From positions 3,083,545 through 3,147,544 of the forward strand of contig NC_049996.1 of NCBI RefSeq assembly GCF_000003815.2: a stretch of DNA of 64,000 nucleotides. Direction: 5' to 3'. The notes beneath the pieces were generated by a model that saw only the letters and a list, made by a program, of their open reading frames with translations, was not told the DNA's origin and made no database searches. A program made the translations under genes and the position numbers. How positions within the stretch are numbered: position 1 is the stretch's first letter; every line of letters starts with the position of its first letter. The stretch is from Branchiostoma floridae. Taxonomy: Eukaryota; Chordata; Leptocardii; Amphioxiformes; Branchiostomatidae. Below, piece by piece: positions 12,309-22,552 of the stretch.

Positions 12309-12481
12309 TGTCTGTCTGTGTGTCCAGATATTTGTGGTCAGCATATCTTTAGAACCTCTAGAGGGATTGTAACGATATTTGACGTGTACGTACCGAGTGT
12401 GGGCTTTGCCTCAAACTGCCACACTAGATCTGCTATCAGCACCAGGGTCAGCAACACTCTCACACTGCAGTGAAGAGACAT
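10459..12481 (-). CDS. Secreted two-CCP (sushi) domain protein, copy 1
   Basis: Minus-strand exons are 12394-12481 (signal peptide, ATG at 12481), 11361-11537 (CCP 1) and 10459-10727 (CCP 2 plus tail), all joined in phase 1, giving 177 residues. The first 28 residues form a typical signal peptide with a hydrophobic LLTLVLIA core. Each CCP exon shows the four-cysteine pattern ending in a WSG...LEC motif, as in sushi domains. The last exon adds about 30 residues after the domain (AVARLMSF...LGLQEE) that the paralogue lacks; it is not an obvious membrane anchor. Proteins of this type bind ligands or complement factors, but nothing here fixes the ligand. The gene is the mirror partner of the + strand gene at 15575-19496, from which its signal exon differs only slightly. 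Poly(A) signal at 10420-10425. Confidence 0.8.
11128..11215 (+). repeat. Retroelement-tail-like repeat, third copy
   Basis: Same sequence as the plus copy at 1524-1612, with CTGATGA at 11130-11136 and TAAA where a hammerhead core would have GAAA. It lies in intron 2 of the CCP gene. Confidence 0.4.
12200..12393 (-). repeat. Repeat tail with hairpin and (GT)n, abutting a splice donor
   Basis: Begins with the hairpin CCATGAAAAATGG (12202-12216), continues through a ~65-bp (GT)n tract (12243-12306), then the phrase 'tgtggtcagcat'. The same module is at 27790-28025 and, more degenerate, at 3240-3320. It ends within about ten bases of the splice donor of CCP copy 1 exon 1. Confidence 0.55.
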
Positions 12482-12687
12482 GAACAATCATACTGCGGAA
12501 GTTGAGGCTGCTAGTATCATTTCACAGCATAAACATGATATAGCTGGTGTTAAAGTAATGACTCTTTGTTCCTATCTAGGGGTAAGGGCTAAAAATGACG
12601 ACTTACACCTGCCGAACGACATGTGCTGGGACTGCCAATCTTGGCCAATGCCACTAAAAATGCAAATAAGTCTCATGAGGACTTTAA

Positions 12688-13633
12688 CCCTATTCAGACC
12701 GGGCTTTTTTGGTCATCCCTGGGCCGGGGGGGGGGGCTTTTGAGGCCCTCCACTTCTAAGTCCTCTAACTCTTGAACGACGTGCCGTAGGCCCGCCAAAT
12801 TTTCAGGACGTAATACCGACATAATATTTGACGATTATTTGACGTTTAACGTTACGTTGACGTAAGATGACGTAATTATGACGTCATCAATTTGATTATA
12901 TTGGCCGGACCCATGAAAAAAGGTATTCTCAGACAACTTCAAGTTATACTACAAAAATGTAACAACAAGTGCAGGTAACAGAATAATAATGTTTTTTACG
13001 ACTTTTATTGCCAATAGCAACATCGATGACGTCATAATGTCAGATGTCAACATCGATGACATCTAAGATACGAGTTTGGCTCCGCCATATTATGTCCACT
13101 ACCTTGAATTTTTAAAACTACTTTTTTTGCAACAAATTATCACAAAGGGCAATGGAAATAGACTAAATTCATTCATTAGATGGTTTTTGATGAAAAAATA
13201 CCAGGTAGTTACAAATTTTAAGGGATAATTAGCTTGTTATTCTTGAACTGGCCATACGGTCCGCCATCTTGGATTTTGGGCTAATGACGTCATCAAATTA
13301 GCATAATTTATGCATATATAATTATGAAAGATATGCTAAATAATATAACATTTTATTTATGTAACAAAATAGCAGTAATATAGCAAATAAATGTGAAAAA
13401 TACATTGTTAGAACCAAAAATAGTGATTTTTGGCAAAACTGCCTGTCAGCAAACGGTTGCCATGGCAACACGAAAAAATGGAAAATTTGTCAAACTTCGT
13501 AAAGTTATTGCCAACAATATTTTAGGAAAACTCACCAAATTTGGTGGCTTTAGCGTAAGCCGTTCTGGCGTTATAGGGCATCGAAGTTGGCGCAGGCCTC
13601 AAAAGCCCCCCCCCCCCCCCGGTCTGAATAGGG
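12688..13633. mobile_element. Non-autonomous piggyBac-like element (946 bp)
   Basis: The ends are CCCTATTCAGACCGGGC... and ...GGTCTGAATAGGG, perfect inverted repeats for the first 13 bases, followed inward by G/C runs. TTAA flanks both sides (12684-12687 and 13634-13637), the target duplication expected of the piggyBac superfamily, whose ends also start CCC. No transposase frame is present. A shorter relative sits at 62384-62762 with the same ends and TTAA flanks. The insertion lies in one arm of the CCP inverted duplication and is absent from the other. Confidence 0.8.
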
Positions 13634-13904
13634 TTAAATTATGCAAATATATACTTTCGAAAATAATTTGCCCCAGGCATTGTTCTCTCTCTCAGGAACT
13701 TGTGCTGTGTGTTTGTGTGTGCAGTTGAGTGTTGAATGTCAGCATTCTTTAATGGTACATTCCACAACAGTTAGCAATGATTCTTTCCATGGTCTGTAAG
13801 GGGGGAAAATCATTTATCGGACAGAAAACTAGATGTACAGTAGCTTCTTGTAATATAGAAGTCTGCATCGACGAATAAACTAGACTTGTGACTCTTACTG
13901 TAAC

Positions 13905-15035
13905 TCTTACAGAAGGGAGCTGAGGAGACAACAAAACACACTGTCACTGAGCTGTAGTCCACTTTTGTTGGGGCACATTCATGCGGAATTATTGCCCCAC
14001 GGTACATAGTTTCCTTCGTGACATGCAGTTCTGAGCTAGACAGTTTCTTCTGGTTAGAACTGGATATAAGAACATTCGAGGCGTACACCAGGCATAGGGA
14101 AACATATTTGAGTCTAGATCCTTTTCACACAGAGGAGATATTCTGTTTTATGCGTATCGAACACTATGGGCAGGTGATCTGGTGTGTACGTGCGTGTATT
14201 CTCTCTCGTATATCTTCTTTCACTGTAAAAGTAACCTTTACTCAAACGGCCTGTATGTAGACAGCTTCACGTACACCGAGCATTATTGAAACTTATTAAA
14301 TCTCCCATTGTTACCAAGACAAAGGCAAACTCAAACATAAAATGTATAAATGTCTGGTAAATGTAAAGGTGTTCTACATACCGCATCATGGTGAAGTTGA
14401 CGCGAGTGTTTCAGGTTCAGGCGGTCTGACCTGTATCGTGTCTTTCGGTGCTATCTCCGTTTCCTGATGTATACGTCATATGCAAATGTATCTCATTGTT
14501 ACATTTGCATATGACGTATACATCAGGAGATAGCACCGAAAGGCACAGAACACTGGTCAGACCGCCTGCACCTCCTCTGAACTTCACCATGATGCGGTAC
14601 GTTGGACATCACATTTAACGGACATTTATGTCATGTTTGAGTCTGCCTTCATATTGGTAACAATGGCAGATTTCATAAGTCACTCAATAATGCTCGGTGT
14701 ATGTACGAATGTCAATTTACAGGCCATTTAAGTAAAGGTAGTGTAAGAAGATATACGTGAGAGAATGCACGCACGTACACACCAGGTGACCTGCCCATAA
14801 TGTTTTACCCTATAAAGGATATAGACTCCAATGTATGCTTCACTGTGACTGGGGTAAGCCTAGAATGTTCTAATATCCAGTTCTAACCAGAAGAAACTGC
14901 ATATATCTAGCTCAGAACTGCAAGTCACAAAAGGAACTATGTACCGTGGGGCAATGTTTCCGCATGAATGTTTTCCAACTAAAGGGGACTATGGCTCAGT
15001 GGCAGTGTGTTTTGTTGTCTCCTAAGCCCTCTTCT
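13905..15035. repeat. ~1.1-kb imperfect palindrome between the two CCP genes
   Basis: Sequence read outward from about 14495 is similar on both strands. Examples: 'ccgcatcatggtgaagtt' at 14381-14398 and inverted at 14579-14596; 'ccagttctaaccagaagaaa' at 14877-14896 against its complement near 14040-14062; 'ggggcaat' plus 'gtaccg' blocks at 13995-14010 and 14940-14960. Further out the similarity resumes just upstream of the two start codons. This is an inverted duplication of the 5' flank, diverged by small indels. Confidence 0.8.
14463..14527. promoter_or_regulatory. Central hairpin with paired octamer and CRE half-sites
   Basis: Perfect 28-bp arms (14463-14490 and 14500-14527) separated by 9 bases. 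Each arm carries an ATGCAAAT octamer (14480-14487 and, inverted, 14503-14510), the POU-factor consensus, and a TGACGT/ACGTCA half-site. The position is midway between two divergent genes and the arrangement is symmetric, so a bidirectional control element is an inference only. It may equally be the untouched centre of the inverted duplication. Confidence 0.4.
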
Positions 15036-15574
15036 ATCAGAATTACACTTAGAAGCACAGGTCTTGTTTATTTGTTTATACAGACTTCCTTATTACCCGA
15101 ATCTACGTAAAATGCACGTTTTTGCTTTTTTTCCAGCAACTTCTGTTGTCTGGTTCCAAAGGTGAAAATTCTTCCCTACAAGTTTAAAACTAAAGGTATT
15201 TTTCATTGACCTTGCCAATGTGCAATTGATTATGTCAATTGACTTGTGGCTCTGTTGATAATACAAATTATGTCCAAATTTGCATATTCCGCATCTCATT
15301 GTATATGCATACCGACTGTCATGGAAATTCTTTGTTTCGTTCGTTTAGTTACCCTCCTTAGATTATGTTTACATAAATACAGCTGCAGTTTCAGAGAAAG
15401 CTGCTAGGGAGCCCCAACCTACAAAATTTCTTCCTTACATCCAAAGAGCTATCTGTCAGCAAAACTATCCGACAATATCATGTCTGGACAAAAGCTACCA
15501 AAAAAATGTCAGATATATTATGTTCATACAGTGAATTGATACTAGTAGCCTAAACTTCCACAGTATCATTGTTC

Positions 15575-18500
15575 ATGTCTCTTCTCTGCAGTGTGAGAGT
15601 GATGCTTACCCTGGTGCTGATAGCAGCTCTGGTGTGGCATTTTGAGGCAAAGCCTCTTTCATGTACGTACAGAAACACTGAAGTTCATATGACATTAGGC
15701 CACAGCAAGTAAATTTTATGGATGGCATCCACGTTTTCATTGATTTTCGCCTGATTTCAGAGAAAGAAAGAATATTTTGTCTACCACACTAGTGTCACTT
15801 TACTACACTATATATTTCGCTTCTTGAATACAGGAATGAATGATTTGTTGTCTGCGCTGCCATGTGTTGTCACTTCAATTCTTGTTGCAACGTTTATGGT
15901 GTCTATCTCATTATTTTTGCAGTCTGCATTTAGGGTGTTAGATAGCTCTTGTGGTCAGGAAAAAGTGACATAACTTTTGGCCCCTAGCGGTTAGTTTTGG
16001 AATAGCAGGGGCATTACTTCTGAAGGGAATAACTCAAGAAGGGAACAACGGATTTTCATGATTTTTGGTATGTACGTGCCTTAGAAAATGTTGTACAAAT
16101 TAAAAGGCTGGATATGTAAAATAGGAGTTAATTTGCATAATCAATGAGAATAATCTATCATACCAGTTTTTCCAATGTATCTCTTCTCCCGGACATAATA
16201 TGGTCATGACATGTGGGTGGTAGATCGTTTTCAGCGTCAAGTGGGGCAAGTTTCATACGCCTAACATTTGGAACTGCAGGGTCATTTTTGTCAAGACATT
16301 CCGAAGAGGACTGCAGAAAGGAACGAGGGATTGCCATCATTTTAGGCATGCACGAAGCTTAGGCAAGGTGTACATATTGATAAAATATGCAAATTAGGAC
16401 TTAGATTGCACATTAATGAGGGCATTGTAGAATTCCATTGTTTTCCATAACTGGACTTCAATGAATGTAACACATGTGATTTATGATATTGATGAAACAT
16501 AAGCAGATACCAAATATGCAAATGAGGAACCGATTTGCATAATATGTGCAAAATGGCAAAACTGCTTACTGATTAATGATGGTAATTTTATACTTGTGAC
16601 ATTTGTACGTTAGTGAATGGTGAACATCGCCATGCATAAATTATGTAAATGTCATTTGCATAAACTTAACAAAAGATCTCAATATTTTATGGAGGTATGA
16701 GGTCGCCGAACTCTAGTTTACTATGTCTTCCGTCATGTCCTGTATGTAGCGGACTGTTCCCAGCCTTCGTATGGGACAAACGTCAAGCTGATAGGCTGTA
16801 AGTGGCCATACGACAAGGGAGAGACTTGCGAGTTCAAGTGGCGGCACCACTACACGTGGAAGTCTGGTGATACCATCAGGACCTGTAACGGCGGCCCTAC
16901 GTTCGATAAACATTGGTCTGGAGAACCGATGTACTGCAAGAAAATTGTAGACAGTAAGATCCGCCATGCGTATTTATCTGTCTGTCTGTCTGTTTGTGTG
17001 TTTGTCTGTTAACAGCATAACTCATGAAGCCTTGAATGGATCCTGATGATAGGTTGGTAGGGGTCAAGGAAAAGGTCAAGTTTGATAATGGTCCCCCTAG
17101 CGGATTCCTATGGTACTGCAGCAAAATTTTTATTTTTGATAACTCTTGTTCTGGACATGCTGTGGTTGTGATTTTTGAATGGTATATAGCCCTTGGGGCT
17201 GTAAGATTGAGCCCCCTAGTTTTTTTTTAACTGCATGCGCCGATCTAGTTTGAAACTTGTAACCGTTGCGAGAATAACTAAGAACGTGTTGACTCATTGT
17301 AATGATTTTTGGCATATAGATAGCTTACGGAATGGCTTTCATAATGAAATACTAATTATGCAAATCAACACCTAATGTGAATAATCAATGAGGAAAGTTA
17401 AAAAAATATACTACATTCAATGAGAATACTCTCTAACTTGGCACATCTGTAAACTGAGAAAGGGAGAAATGTCAATAGATGTCCCCTTCCCCTTTTAGGT
17501 CCCCTTCTTTTCAACCTGTTTATTAATGACCTACCCAAAGCTATAACCCGCTGTAAAGTAACATTATATGCGGATGATACAGCTATATTCTTTTCAAGTA
17601 ATGACCCCAGATGTATAGAAAGCACATTAAACATGGAACTTAAACAAATTACTTCCTGGTTTAAGTCGAATCGACTTACTCTTAACATCAAGAAGACAAA
17701 GTGGATGCTTATGGGCTCCACTAGGAAAACAAATTCTACTCCTGATTTGGAGATCAAGATTAATGGTGATACCTTGGAAAGGGTTAGCTCTTATAAATAT
17801 CTGGGTGTCATACTTGATTCTAGCTTAAGTTTCACTGATCACTTGGATGAAGTGTGCAGTAAAATGTCACAGCGCCTAGGACTATTAAGACGCCTACGGC
17901 CTTATCTCTGCACTGGTGTAGCAAATTTGTTGTATAAAACCCTTGCTCTACCACTCCTTGAATATTGTAACGTGGTATGGGACAACTGCAGTGCAGCCAA
18001 CAAGCAGCGTCTCCAAATCCTCCAGAACCGGGGCGCACGAATCATCCTCCGACGTGAGCCAAGGTCGAATGTTGGGGAGCTGCATCAGGCACTGGGTTGG
18101 AGTCTGCTGCAGGAGCTAAGAACTCGGCAGATCTACATTATGGTGTACAAATGCCTTCATGGCCTAGCACCCAACTACCTACTCAATACATTTCGTTTCA
18201 ATAACCAAATCCACAGTCATAACACCAGACAAGCACAACTCCTACATAAACCTAACTACACTTCAAGAGCAGGTCAACGCACATTTGCATACAGGGCAGC
18301 TGAAATATATAATACACTTAAACCTGAGACAAAACAAGCAACTACTCTTAAAACCTTTAAACAGTCTCTGATATCATAACGCTGACATCTGACCTCTGAT
18401 CCCAAAGTAGTTAATGTTTACATAGTTAATGAGGAAACATTACTGGCGTTCTCTGCAACGATAAGACTTTCGTACATTGGACTTATGCCTCTTAGATAGA

Positions 18501-19496
18501 AAGGATGATCAACCGAGACAAATTATGCAAATCAACATAATGAGATATTGATTATGCAAATCAGCAGCTAGTTTCCATAATTGTTGAGGAAAGTTTAGAA
18601 ATCCACTGCAGTTCATGATAGAATTTTGTCAAATATATAACTGGGAAAGAAAAAAAAAATGTCAATAAATAGCTTATATGCAAATGACGAGCTCATTTGC
18701 AAAATTATTTGAAAAATATCATAATTCCAGAGTGGTACTGATAGTATACTTACTTCATACTTAGAAGCTTAGTGAGGGTCAACATTATTAGACATAATCA
18801 TGAAAATTAGTTTATTATTTACATACTTAATGAGGAAACACAAAGTGGCCTTTCATACTTTAGATTTATGCCTCTTGGATGGAAAGGCAGATCAACCGAG
18901 ACAGATTATGCAAATCAGGACCTTACTTGCATAATTGAATGGAAAAATACTTCACTCGAAGAGATCCAAACCATTTGGCGAAGAAATGAGGTCGTGGAAC
19001 TCTAGTTCATTGAATAAAGAGACTCTTTCTACACAACAATTGCTTTATTCATACCAAAATTTCGATCGGTGACCGTCTGTCAGTTAATTCAGGGCAATTC
19101 TGACTGGTTCACATTGCACTACAGCACAGGTGTCACTGCTCATAGTTCAGATGTGGCCCCGTAACGTAAAGTATTTACATGTATATATATGCGGTCCAAG
19201 ACGCCAAGGAGTGTAATATGTACATAACCGTTGTCAATCAACGGCGAATATGATGTAATGTTCAGTTTTCAATAAATAAATCTTGTCTCCCAGACGGCCG
19301 ATGCTTGAGATTAGGATCCGATTTAACACCTTCCCTGTACAACATCTTGCGAGAAGGATGTGAGCCGCCTTACAGCAACGGAGACACCTGCACCTTCACA
19401 TACAATGACGGTTACATTAGAGTGACCGGACACTACAACATCACCTGTGTGAACGGCGACTGGTCTGGCAGGCAGCTGGCCTGCGCTCGTCCGTAG
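15575..19496 (+). CDS. Secreted two-CCP (sushi) domain protein, copy 2
   Basis: Exons are 15575-15662 (signal peptide), 16750-16953 (CCP 1) and 19294-19496 (CCP 2, stop at 19494), joined in phase 1, giving 164 residues. The signal peptide MSLLCSVRV... closely matches that of copy 1. CCP 1 has a KGETC...WSGEPMYC pattern and CCP 2 a NGDTC...WSGRQLAC pattern. The third cysteine region of CCP 2 reads TCTFTYNDGY where copy 1 has TCTYTCKEGF, so one cysteine of the expected four is replaced by tyrosine, which may break a disulfide. The protein ends right after CCP 2, without the tail of copy 1. Intron 1 contains an inverted type A repeat and intron 2 a LINE fragment (17480-18379). Role presumed extracellular binding; ligand unknown. 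Confidence 0.8.
15925..16712 (-). repeat. Dispersed repeat (type A), minus orientation, in CCP intron 1
   Basis: Reverse complement of the family at 1-985, including the 'cttgacaaaaatgaccctgc'-like phrase and the TATGCAAATTAGG motifs. It ends near 16712 in '...ccgaactctagttta', similar to the ends at 19006 and 35796. Confidence 0.6.
17480..18379 (+). mobile_element. 5'-truncated non-LTR retrotransposon (reverse transcriptase C-terminal half)
   Basis: An open frame runs from about 17480 to the stop at 18377-18379. It starts in the conserved GPLLFNLFINDLP block, has the catalytic YADDTAIFFS motif and the YKYLGVILD block, and ends in the C-terminal region typical of CR1/jockey-group elements (RTFAYRAAEIYNTL). 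Everything 5' of the RT core, including the endonuclease, is missing, as expected of truncated LINE insertions. It lies in the sense direction in intron 2 of CCP copy 2. The remaining frame is unbroken, suggesting a fairly recent insertion. Confidence 0.85.
18380..19293. repeat. AT-rich type A repeat remnant in CCP intron 2
   Basis: Contains ATTATGCAAATCA motifs (for example 18525, 18553, 18906) and ends near 19010 in 'gaggtcgtggaactctagtt', the reverse complement of the end seen at 35796. The LINE fragment appears to have inserted into this repeat. 19040-19150 shares 'ggttcacattgcactacagcacag' with a hairpin at 47695-47795. Confidence 0.4.
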
Positions 19497-19639
19497 TAAC
19501 CTCTACCAGGCTTCGCGGATCCTGGTCAAATACAATCAAACTACCCAAGACGAGCAAGCGGTCGATTTAGTCAGGTGAGAAGAGTATCGACTCACAACAT
19601 GCCCGATGCATAGTATAGATGGTTTCCGTTGTGTCAGTA

Positions 19640-19850
19640 AGGCCATGTTGATTTGATTATATGGATGACATCCTCTGGCAGCCCCAGAATTGGTGCGAGC
19701 GAGCGAAAAAAAAAAAAGTTTGGCAAAAAAAAAAGTTCTCTTTATTATGAAATCTAAGTGGCCGGGAAGGTACAACAAATGACTAAACACACAAAGTATG
19801 GTATACCAAACAAGAACTTTATTTTTGTTTTGTTTGACTGGCATGCTGCA
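19640..19850. repeat. Single-ended copy of the GGCCATGTT...GGATGACATC repeat
   Basis: The start 'ggccatgttgatttgatta' and following 'ggatgacatcctct' match the element at 34828-35170. The opposite inverted end was not found, so the copy is truncated. It includes two A-runs (19689-19700 and 19712-19732). Confidence 0.5.
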
Positions 19851-20146
19851 TTTCCTGTCTAACTTCCTCTGACATCTTGTTTTCCTCTTATGGCGCTGTC
19901 ATTCTTCAGGTGCCTACAGAAACACAGTATGAAAAGCAACAATTATGTATCAACCCTTCTGATGTATACATTTCTTCAATAGTTTACAACATGTAGTTTT
20001 ACAACTTACAGTGTACATGATAGACACAAATGTAAATGGAAAGGCTCAGCACTTCAGATGGAATGGAGCATGTAGGATGAAGGCTTTTCAACTTAGCACT
20101 TGGTGAAAACAGTAATGAAAAAGTTAGATCAAATAAAACACATGCC

Positions 20147-21628
20147 TTAGTTGTCATCTTCCGCCTCTCTTCTCCTTTTCATCTTCTTCTTTCCTCGTGT
20201 CCTCTCCTCTACTCCTGCAGATTTGCACACCTACAAAAACGCAAGATGGGATAAATCATTGATTGAATTTTGCAATACATGGATGCCACTACAAATATCT
20301 GAAATTCAAAATGTATTTAGCTCCAGTTTTAGACATGTTTGTGGAAAGATGCATCATCTATACACATGTATTGGTACCTGGATATTTAACCTTCATTAAT
20401 AAACATGTAGCTACTACATAAATCAAGTTTTATGTTGAGAAAGCACACTAATTCAGACAAAAGCACAATGAATGTAGGCAAAGTATCATCTTCACAAAAA
20501 CTGTACATTGTAAAATGACATGTAACTAAAGACTTAAAACCCACCTGACACACTGGATGGATCGTCTGGAATTGCTTGGCCTTCTCCAAAGAATGGGGAG
20601 TGTCTCCCCACACTGCCAGCATACCAGTGGGAGGATTGACCTTAATGCAGCTGGAGCCTTGAGTCTCGCAGAATAGTAGTAGGGCTCTACTGGAACGGCA
20701 CATGATAGGGCCCTGCACAAAACAGGTGTCAAATGAGACATTAATACAGTATCAAACTTGATTGAAAAAAAGACATTTGTCTATGAAACTATAAAAGTAA
20801 AAATAACAGTCATACCCATTCAAAAAGGGTTACTATATCAAGATGGTCTTCTTCCTGTATCTTTCAAGTCAAAGTCTAGTTTTAGGTCCTATTAAGTCCT
20901 TGTGATGAGCTACAATTGTAGCCTCAGAATAACAACATTGTCAACCAACATAAATTCAATGTACGCTATAACTCACCGGCTCACATAACAGCTCTCTCTC
21001 AGATGATCGTCTGGTATCCATGATACTCCACAGGTGTACATGGAGTCCTCCTTCAGACTCCAAGTCCTTCTTCTGTGCTGTGGTGAGCGCTCATTGACAG
21101 GAATCTCCTGTTAATAGAAGAGTCCAAAATTTGTTATCAGTCGGTTTAGTGCCTTTATACTGACTAGATAGCTTAGACATCCTGTCAATAGACTAAAAAA
21201 AACAGTGCTGTAGTCATTTATGCATAAATGTACCGAATGTGAAAATTTAAAATACCCTCGCCCCCCCTCCCCTACTAGTAGTTCAATCCAAAACTGAAGG
21301 TAACAATGAAATTTTAATCACCTCAAAGCAGACTTGGGCCGCGGATCTTCATCAGTCTTTCCACTGGCCGTCTTGTCCACCTCGATGCGGACAAAACATC
21401 CGAATTGTCGGCAGGCATGCCCAACCTTTAGGCCAGCGTAGACCTCGACATCTCTTCCGACTTTTTCTTCATTGGTTCTTGAAAGAAATTCGCTGAAGTT
21501 CACCGGCCTGAACTAGCCTGGGTACCATCCTATTTCTACCGGGGTTCCCTACACTCACTTCCCTAAAAAATTGAGAACTTCCCGAAGCAGACTCCTAACA
21601 CAGACGATGCAACATGGCGGCCAGACAT
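20147..21628 (-). CDS. Unrecognised five-exon gene
   Basis: I do not recognise the family. Supported minus-strand exons are 21322-21507, 20977-21107 or a shorter 3' part of it, 20545-20712 and 20147-20230. A possible first exon is 21600-21628 (ATG at 21628, beside a CCGCCATGTTG motif resembling a YY1 site). Clear blocks are a GHACRQFGCFVRIEVDK segment, then LHVHLWSIMDTRRSSERELL running in frame into CRSSRALLLFCETQGSSC and PPTGMLAVWGDTPHSLEKA. The last exon is a very basic tail (RTRGKKKMKRRREAEDDN) that could be a nuclear localisation signal. The junction between 21322 and about 21090 does not keep frame with the obvious sites, so an acceptor or donor is misplaced or a base is missing. The cysteine-rich sequence and basic tail suggest a nuclear protein, but that is a guess. 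Confidence 0.45.
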
Positions 21629-22113
21629 TGCTTCGCTCTTGAAACCAGCGGATTAACTCCAAATAACGGTTAAATACTTATGACTTGCTGCGTTTTTTAA
21701 GTTCATAAATGCATAAGCAATGTATCCAGGGTACCCCACAATGTCGTTGTCCCATGTACATTGCATATCATAGCCGTCTGAGGTCTTTTGAGGCTGTTTG
21801 AGGTGTTTAGGCAGACCGTCGCACTGCGACCGGGGGGTGATACCCAAACACTCAAAAGATGGTGCAAAATACTTTTTCTGCTTAGCACATATGAGGAAGA
21901 GTTTGGGACTTAAACACACATTAGATCGGACTAGCCCCCCGTTTTTCATAAAAGTGTGGCCCAAGGGCTACAGAAATCGAGATGTGCACAGACATCTGTT
22001 ACAGACGCACGGGCAACGTTAACTTTATGTGAACAAGTGGTCGACCAGAATTTACTGTATATATTAAAATGTTGTTAGGTTTGTTGGCTGCACAATGTTG
22101 GCTTACCTTACCT

Positions 22114-22362
22114 TAGACCTTAGGTCTTCCCGTGCCGTAAGGCACATAAGGCAGCAAGCTTCCATCGTCCTCTGTCGTTTGCAGCCATTTCTGCCTGTAC
22201 CCAAGGGATGCCAGCTCTTTTCAGATCCTCAGTGAAAGTCCTTCTCCATGTATTTTTGGGTCTGCCTCTTTTCCGTTTTCCACCTGTAGGAATCCAAGTC
22301 ATGGCTGTCTTGGAATACCTATGGTTCGGTAGGCGCAGGATGTGCCCTGCCAGGCTGCACAA
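22114..22362 (-). mobile_element. C-terminal fragment of a non-LTR retrotransposon RT protein
   Basis: Minus-strand frame of 80 codons with the LAGHILRLPNHRY...KRKRGRPKNTWRRT...DRGRWK pattern that ends many LINE polyproteins. Only this tail remains, so it is a dead 5'-truncated copy and not a host gene. Confidence 0.8.
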
Positions 22363-22452
22363 TGATATTATAAGACTAGTGTACTAGTGTACTAAATTCA
22401 TAAATGATAACAGAGGGTGAGCAACACCCCCCCCCCCCCTAAATGAAAAATG

Positions 22453-22552
22453 NNNNNNNNNNNNNNNNNNNNNNNNNNNNNNNNNNNNNNNNNNNNNNNN
22501 NNNNNNNNNNNNNNNNNNNNNNNNNNNNNNNNNNNNNNNNNNNNNNNNNNNN
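22453..22552. other. Assembly gap (100 N)
   Basis: Exactly 100 N, the usual placeholder for a gap of unknown size. It removes the 5' part of the Ig receptor gene. A C-run (22430-22439) lies just before it. Confidence 0.99.

Noticed and set aside
22120..22362. Host gene with KRKRGRPK nuclear signal
   Set aside because: The pattern is the common end of LINE polyproteins.
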